Shown in pieces: positions 58,597 to 64,000 of a stretch of DNA of 64,000 bases. The position numbers and the translations under genes were made by a program. The notes beneath the pieces are model-generated. The model searched no databases. It had not been told where the DNA came from and saw nothing but the letters and a program-made list of their open reading frames with translations. Source of the stretch: Poronia punctata (lineage: Eukaryota; Ascomycota; Sordariomycetes; Xylariales; Xylariaceae); assembly GCA_022579005.1 (NCBI GenBank), contig MU401584.1, positions 1-64,000 on the forward strand, read 5' to 3'. Position 1 is the first letter of the stretch. The number at the start of each line of letters is the position of its first letter.

Positions 58597-59121
58597 TTAG
58601 TGATGGGGGGCGGGCTCGTCCTTGCGGTTCTGGCGGCTTAGGCGGAGGTTCTTGTCGACGATGAATTTGCGTGCGCTTGAATACGCAGCGGCAAAAACAG
58701 CGAAACCCACAACGACGCCTTTCATATTGAACGGTGATGATTAGTTACTGGTCCAGCGCCCAACACGTATATGAATTTCGGCCGACTGTGGACTAACCGA
58801 GAGGAATCAATTCCGCAGGAATCTGTCGCAGCTTCCGCAGACGCTGCGAGACGGTGTGCGCTATATAGTTCCCGGGTGTATCAGTTTTGGTTCCTTCCTA
58901 TTCGCGAATATGACCCCAAACTCTATCGAGGTAATCGATCAGGAAGGTCGTCGGCGTCCATCGGCTGTAGTAAAGGTCTCAACATACCACTCTGATCCTC
59001 CTTCTGCAATGGCTGTTAGCAAACGTCATAGAAACACACACAAAGTCAGGGTGCCACGAACAGGAAGAGGACGCATCATGCGTTTTGTGGGCATCATTCG
59101 AAGAGCTCGAGTGGCGTACAT
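58597..59121 (-). CDS. MLRQ/NDUFA4-like small mitochondrial respiratory subunit
   Basis: Four exons: 59121-59062, 59003-58988, 58860-58798 and 58718-58597, 86 aa. Exon 2 has only 16 nt. The joined protein starts MYATRALRMMPTKRMMRPLP, an Arg-rich mitochondrial leader, then HTVSQRLRKLRQIPAELIPL, one hydrophobic segment GVVVGFAVFAAAYSSARKF, and KNLRLSRQ followed by a short charged tail. This is the pattern of the NADH-ubiquinone reductase MLRQ subunit (NDUFA4/B12D family), a single-pass inner-membrane protein of the respiratory chain. Splice signals are good at most sites (GCTAAC branch before exon 2, donor GTATGT after it, donor GTTAGT after exon 3); the exon 1 donor GTTCGT is weaker but is also used in the P450 and COX6B genes. 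A 42-codon frame from an ATG at 58725 is not the real start: that ATG lies in intron 3. It diverges from COX6B. Confidence 0.8.
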
Positions 59122-59660
59122 TTTGACGGTTGAGGGGAGATTTTTCTGATATGGATAAAGAACTTGGGGGTGGCGTGGAATGAAGCTTGAACTTGATATC
59201 GGTAGTGTTTAAGCAATTGGAGGTTTGAAGACCGGGAGACCCAAAAGGCTGAACCGCCAGCCCAGGTTTTAGTTCGGTAATGCTAACCTAGGAAGCTTTT
59301 GTTCCAGTCCCCAAGTAGTCTAGCTGTTGTAGGGGTTAGGTGTCATACATTCGTACGTGCTTCAGCACATGTACAGCGTTTTACAGCGGTCCGTGGCTGT
59401 GGAAACTAGGTGCTCCAGCCAATAAAAGAGATATATTTGAATTCCATGGAGCTATAGTGGAGCATGCTTCTAATCGAGCTACTCCCAAAATTGTCAGGCC
59501 ACCAGGCCCAAAACCGCTCTTTCATGATTCGACAATTACCCTTGAGCTCTCTCACACGTCTTCTTGCCCCGGACATCATCATCGATTGCCTTACGCAAAG
59601 TCGCTGCCGAGCCTCCCACCGATACTCCCAAATTCGTCTTCTTTCTAATAACCGCCCAAG
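59122..59660. promoter_or_regulatory. Divergent promoter region of the MLRQ-like and COX6B genes
   Basis: Both flanking genes encode respiratory-chain subunits and start in opposite directions 539 bp apart, so a shared promoter is plausible. The region has a pyrimidine-rich leader (ctctcacacgtcttcttgcc near 59550-59570) upstream of COX6B. No operator motif was recognised. Confidence 0.45.
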
Positions 59661-60186
59661 ATGTCTGACGAAGAGCGCGAGACAAAGCCCTTCAAGTTCG
59701 TCACTGGTAAGCTTCTTCCGTAATTTGCTCATCTTGAAGCGTTTGCCGAGGTGACTGAATGCTGACTTTTCTACCTGTAGCTGGTAAGGCGCCTCCCTAT
59801 CCGATCTGACGACCCCGAAGTACGAAGAGAAAAACATCGAATTCGTTTATTTCCACTGCTTGTCCCGGAAAGAACAGCTCTGATGAAATGTCTTGGCAGG
59901 TGTCGATGCTCGGTTCCCCAATATGAACCAGACGAAGCATTGCTGGCAGAACTACGTCGACTACCACAAGTGCATCAATGCTAAGGGCGAGGACTTCGCC
60001 CCTTGCCGCCAGTTTTTCCTAGCCTACCGATCCCTATGCCCCAGCGGATGGTACCAGCGATGGGATGACCAGAGAGGTTCGTAGAAGCCCACGGCTTCAG
60101 CCTAGCCAGAATTATTAATAGGTAAAATCGTGCGGCTGACATCACATACAGAGGCCGGAAACTTCCCAGTTAAGCTTGACGCTTAA
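59661..60186 (+). CDS. cox12: Cytochrome c oxidase subunit 6B (Cox12)
   Basis: Exons 59661-59706, 59900-60076 and 60152-60186 give 85 aa; a 3-nt microexon (59781-59783, CTG) between two well-formed introns would give 86 aa and the junction FVTAGVDARF. The protein starts MSDEERETKPFKFVT. It has the twin Cys motif CWQNYVDYHKC (CX9C) and CRQFFLAYRSLC (CX10C), the hallmark of COX6B, which is imported by the Mia40 pathway into the intermembrane space and links the two monomers of complex IV. The end WDDQREAGNFPVKLDA is created by the last intron (donor GTTCGT). Length is normal. It is divergent from another respiratory gene. The frame after the microexon is unaffected either way, because the microexon is one codon long. 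Confidence 0.93.
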
Positions 60187-61556
60187 AATGTATACCAAGT
60201 GCGAGACAATAAGACTGGGAATAAAGTGAATAGCCACACAGTGTAGCATTAAGGGCTTCGAACAAACGAGGAATTGTGAAGCCCAATACGAGTTCCTTTT
60301 GTCACGGCAGATTTATATTGCTCGTGTCCGTGGCCGCAGCACCATTTGTGAACGACGGCGAGGCACCATGAGAATAAACGCGTTGCTCCATGTAACACCC
60401 GCATGGCATCTTGGATAACATGCCTTCTATTATTGAAACCAAATTTCTGAGAGTTGCAAGTCCTTCTGTGACGGTTCACACACTAAGGCACGATAGTGCT
60501 TTCTTGCTGCTTTAACTGGAAAAGGATTGAACTTCCCAACACAATTTTGAGAGTCCCTCTGCGACACGATTTGCGAATTCAGTCCCAAGCAACCGAGTAT
60601 CTTCATCTTTTCAAGTAATCGACATTTAAAAGCGACGCAGCGTCAATAACATGTCCAGAGAGTTTCAGGCCGAGGTTGGTGTGAGCCACCCTGATCAATC
60701 GTATCCTTCACATTTCAACTCATGATCTGGCAGTGACCATGCTCGGCCACGACGCTTGGGGTAGGGTTAATGATAGCGGTTGAGTGTTCAATGTTGGAGA
60801 TTGGCAAGCATTGCGATGTCGCATGAATTAAAAGGACAAATCTATTTCTTCGACCTTGACAACTCATGGATATTCCTCCTGTCAACTCTTTAATAGCCGA
60901 ACCTCATATTATCCTTGTAAAGGCCAAGGAAGTACCTACCTAGCAAGCAGTCGCCAATTCACGGCCAGTTACTTAATACACCCATGTACAACCTTAGGAA
61001 TACTACAAGAATCTAAACCTTTTATGCGAAACTTTTGAAAGTTCTAGTCTGGTTAGAACACCGCTGAGAAGAAGATTGTGTTTTCAGAGTGGACTGGGCA
61101 CGAGGCGCTACAATAGAAAGTACCTATATAAGCGGCACAACAACAGTGGCATGTAAGACTAGGCTACAACACGAATTACCTGAACACCCGTGAGTCCTCG
61201 GTAGGTACCTACCTTACTTTCTTCGGCTTCGAACATCGAGTCGCTCTTTAATTAAAACGTTGTGACGTCGCGGACGAACGCACCTCCAGCTGTGGACATG
61301 GCCCATCAGATTGTCAAAGTCTTTTGCAGCTGTTGGCCAGTGGGTACGCTATATCAAAAGCAGTATTTCGGCCCGTCAGCAACCAACCAAAGCTCCACCT
61401 GAAATTTCTAGAAGTCCCTATCCAGACCAGTCGTGACCAGCCAAAGATAGAGAGAGAGAGTAGAGAGGCATCAATCTCCACGATAACCAGTAACTGTTTC
61501 TTTTCATCACCTACTGACGTTTAGACGAGCACAGAAAGCTCGCAAAAGCCGTCGAG
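60187..61556. other. Intergenic region, no gene seen
   Basis: About 1.4 kb between COX6B and the mL61 gene, with GTACCTACC and GGTAGGTACCTACCTTAC (about 60932 and 61200-61217) and (GA)n at about 61450-61461. No gene is seen. The right part should hold the mL61 promoter. Confidence 0.5.
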
Positions 61557-62533
61557 ATGGTGAACCCGGGAAAGCGCATGCACTTATTACAATCCGTAAG
61601 AAATCGGTCGAATTATCGTGTCAAGTGGACTTCTATTCCAGTAAACTAACTTCGAGTGCAGAAGGTACATACATACCTACATAATCCCAAAAACACCCCC
61701 CTGGGCTGGGCCACGATAAAATGCAATTTGGAACGAAAACTAACGGAAAGGACGAACCTGTAACCTCATTATAGCTCTTGCAATTAAGACATGGACCAGG
61801 CGCCGCGATACTCCCGCCGGAAATAACGAGGATACATCTGGACTTTGCTAAGAGGTGGAATGATGGACATTTGGGGCCTAGGTACGCACACACGCTCTTG
61901 CGATTCTACCTTCCCTCATCGGCAACCTTTTTCCTCAGCTTGAAACCTCGCTTCCTCCCTCGATGCTCTCTCAATTCTCCTATTCTGGGAGTGGTACTTC
62001 TGTAACGGTACATCTAACGACAATCATAAAACAGGAAATTCTGGAGGACATGTCTCCCACGACTCAAATACTGGAACCCAGCAATACCGATGCTCGTAAA
62101 CCGGTCCGATAACCAGGAAGGACCAGCGACCATGTCCATATACTTCCGAAACGCGTCGTCGACAGACACGGGGCCTTCCGGCTCGAGCGCTATACTACGC
62201 AACACGCTCCCGCTGGCCCAGCAGCCGCATTCGAGCATAAATAACGAACACCCGGCGCCTCCGCCGGGCGAGGACGAGCGCGTCGTCACCATCGACATGA
62301 AGAATGTGCACTCGGAAGCCATCCTCGACCAATTCATCGCCAAGACGGGGGCTACCCCGGTGCAGCCCACGCCCACCGAACAGGCCGAGATGCGCCAGAT
62401 TGATGAGCGCACCGAGCGCGCTGGCTACGATCGCGTTATTATGAAGAAATTCATGGACGATAAGAGGCATGAGGAGCGCATGCTCGCCCAGGCTAAGCAG
62501 GAAGCCGCTGCCATCCGGGCCGCGAACCAGTAA
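61557..62533 (+). CDS. mrp49: Mitochondrial large-subunit ribosomal protein mL61 (Mrp49-like, L51/S25/CI-B8 domain)
   Basis: Three exons: 61557-61595, 61775-61881 and 62035-62533, 214 aa. The first exon encodes MVNPGKRMHLLQS; donor GTAAGA. Exon 2 encodes LRHGPGAAILPPEITRIHLD and ends GHLGPR, exon 3 opens KFWRTCLPRLKYWNPAIPML. The second intron has donor GTACGC and branch TCTAAC. LPRLKYWNPAIPM and VNR...GPATMSIYF are the signature of the thioredoxin-like L51/S25/CI-B8 domain; the N-terminal part fits the Mrp49/mL61 branch rather than NDUFA2. The protein builds the large mitochondrial ribosomal subunit. The C-terminal half (about 110-214) is a lower-complexity helical extension (ERMLAQAKQEAAAIRAAN), longer than in yeast. 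It joins two other mitochondrial genes nearby. Confidence 0.85.
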
Positions 62534-63224
62534 TTTATTTATCTATGTACTATATATCTGAACAAGAGAGGAGAAACGGGCACGCCTTAGGGAATGGGGC
62601 AGATAGAGCAAACAGCCCAAGGAAGGAGAGGAGAGTCGGGTGTACGAAAACGGCACGTGCTGGAAGTGTTGAAGAACAAACAAGATCTGGCGGTATTGGG
62701 TGGACTCAAGTCGCCCAACTAACCATACGCCTGCCCTGTACCAATATGTGCGCTACCCTAGGAGAGAAGCCAGGCTTGGGTCATTGAAGCGGATAGAGGA
62801 AGCCTATCAGCGGCTGGGCTTTGTATATCTATCAAAATATTAACCGCCAAACAAGTAAAGCTTGACATTTGGTCCAAAACAGAAGACCGCCCTCTGTCGA
62901 GTTCATGTGGCATATTTGAGGGAGGATAGTGGCTTGCGGCTTTGGAGTTGGTATTGAATACTTCATAAGGTATTTCGTATCTCATTCTGCTCTTAACGAC
63001 TTTTGTTGCTACAGTTATACTTTTACATAGGCCATTCGTTACCGATAGCCGCAACTAGAAACACAACGACGACCCAGTCCAATCCCCACCCGTTAAGATC
63101 CCTGGCTATCCTATCCACGACGTACTTCTCGTTTACCCAGCCGCGGATAGTGCGCAGCCGACAAGACCGTTATGAGTCTACTCATGGTTTCATACCCAGC
63201 AAACACCGCGTCAAGTGATGAAGC
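62534..63224. other. Convergent 3' intergenic region
   Basis: Shared 3' region between the mL61 gene (+) and the truncated gene at the window's right end (-). No gene is seen. Confidence 0.5.
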
Positions 63225-64000
63225 TTAGATCTCGGTCTCAACGTCGGGCTGTCGCCCGCTGAGCGACCCCACTTTCGTGAGGCGGCGAACAGCGTACTTG
63301 GCCTCATCCTTGGCAAACTGCACATTACGCAAGGCTCGCCATTGCATGAGGCCGCGATGTTGGCGGTGTAGGTCACGACTCCGAGACTGATAGTCCTTGT
63401 AGAGGGCGATAGGGTTCTTGCTGCTCTGCGAGTGGACCGAGACCCCCGAGTCTGCCCCGCTAGAGCCAGTCGTGGTCTCCTTTATGCCGTCCTTGTCCGC
63501 AGCACCTGCTATCTCAGCGCCTTGGGCTCCAAGATCAGATGATCCAGGGTTATTACCTGTCATGGACACATGCGAATTCTCCGTGTCACTGTCGGACTCA
63601 TCGTATTCCTCCGAGTGGTCCTGTCCTGGTTCCCCACTTACGAGAGCGGCGGGATCCTGACCAAAGGCCCCTGTCCAATCGGTACCGTCCTTTGCAAGCC
63701 ATTTCTTCATTTCCTCGGACGAAGTTGTGGCAAGCACGTCCCTACCATGAGTGAGCGACTTGTCATGAAGCTCCTTGATCGTGGGTGGCAGTTCGTTGGA
63801 TACTTCTTCTCCCCGAACGCCTTCGGCGAAGCAGGCTTCCCACGTCTCGATCGTCTCGCGCGAATTATTATCACTCACGAATCGAAGATGATCGCGATCG
63901 GTACCTGCTTTGAATTTGCCCCGGAAGCGTAAACGGCCGACTTCTTCGATCTTTATATCAGGGATGGTATTGTAGTTGCCCTCGGTGATATAGTTTTGAG
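63225..64000 (-). CDS. Unrecognised protein, C-terminal part only (gene runs off the window)
   Basis: The minus-strand frame is open from the right edge of the window (reading QNYITEGNYNTIPDIKIEE there) to the stop at 63225-63227, about 258 codons with no start included. I do not recognise the family. The visible part has three zones: a conserved-looking start with GRLRFRGKFKAGTDRDHL and RETIETWEACFAEG; an acidic, Ser/Gly/Asp-rich low-complexity stretch (SEEYDESDSDTENS); and a basic end YQSRSRDLHRQHRGLMQWR to GRQPDVETEI. The zones before and after the linker look structured and conserved. No membrane segment or signal can be seen in this part. An ATG at 63876-63878 is internal: the frame continues upstream of it to the edge. 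Confidence 0.7.
   Translation of the reverse strand, partial: QNYITEGNYNTIPDIKIEEVGRLRFRGKFKAGTDRDHLRFVSDNNSRETIETWEACFAEGVRGEEVSNELPPTIKELHDKSLTHGRDVLATTSSEEMKKWLAKDGTDWTGAFGQDPAALVSGEPGQDHSEEYDESDSDTENSHVSMTGNNPGSSDLGAQGAEIAGAADKDGIKETTTGSSGADSGVSVHSQSSKNPIALYKDYQSRSRDLHRQHRGLMQWRALRNVQFAKDEAKYAVRRLTKVGSLSGRQPDVETEI

Noticed and set aside
58597..58725. 42-codon protein starting MKGVVVGFA
   Set aside because: The ATG lies in intron 3; splicing from 58798 to 58718 gives the MLRQ-like protein with a proper upstream part.
58856..59149. 97-codon plus-strand frame
   Set aside because: It is antisense to the first three exons of the MLRQ-like gene and has no similarity I recognise.
62090..62131. 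Start of a separate small protein at 62090 or 62132
   Set aside because: The frame continues upstream into KFWRTCLPRLKYWNPAIPM and two further exons of mL61, so these Met codons are internal.

Overview
The window is nuclear DNA of a filamentous ascomycete (Pezizomycotina, most likely a Sordariomycete). The reasons are: many short introns of about 50-110 nt with GTRNGT-type donors, CTRAC branch sites and nearby AG acceptors; typical fungal families (Mus7/Mms22, fungal rhodopsin-like receptor, DUF3712-like protein, NRPS-like A-T-R reductase, UbiA-type cyclase); a nuclear tRNA with an intron; and a 4.3 kb extremely AT-rich block that looks like a decayed, RIP-type repeat island. I did not identify the species. 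All exon boundaries below were read by eye from splice signals and reading frame; every multi-exon model given as intact sums to an in-frame coding length.

Layout. 1-4370: AT-rich island without credible genes. 4.6-21.5 kb: a housekeeping block with a Mus7/Mms22 DNA-repair scaffold (+), an alpha/beta hydrolase (+), an intronless mitochondrial-type AAA+ ATPase (+) and a convergent HECT ubiquitin ligase (-). 21.5-26 kb: gene-poor. 26-29 kb: a DUF3712-like protein (+) and a type II membrane glycosyltransferase (-). 31.1-32.6 kb: a decayed arabinitol/polyol dehydrogenase pseudogene. 33.7 kb: tRNA-Arg(ACG). 34.5-36.7 kb: divergent ribosomal protein eS10 (-) and Sde2 (+). 36.7-40.3 kb: gene-poor. 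40.3-41.7 kb: a seven-helix rhodopsin-like membrane protein (-).

44.1-52.6 kb holds the most interesting accessory content: three adjacent genes that look like a compact biosynthetic cluster, a UbiA-family prenyltransferase/terpene cyclase (+), a cytochrome P450 (-) and an A-T-R NRPS-like carboxylate reductase (+), the last two sharing a 1.06 kb divergent promoter region. A plausible route is cyclisation or prenylation by the UbiA enzyme, oxidation by the P450, and activation and reduction of a carboxylate by the A-T-R enzyme; the product cannot be read from sequence.

53.2-64 kb returns to housekeeping: Sec31 of the COPII coat (-), a single-RRM protein (+), a divergent pair of respiratory-chain genes (MLRQ/NDUFA4-like, -, and COX6B, +), mitochondrial ribosomal protein mL61/Mrp49-like (+), and the 3' end of an unrecognised gene that leaves the window (-). 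Three genes appear to contain microexons (3, 8 and 16 nt), and the MLRQ-like gene is invisible to simple ORF calling.
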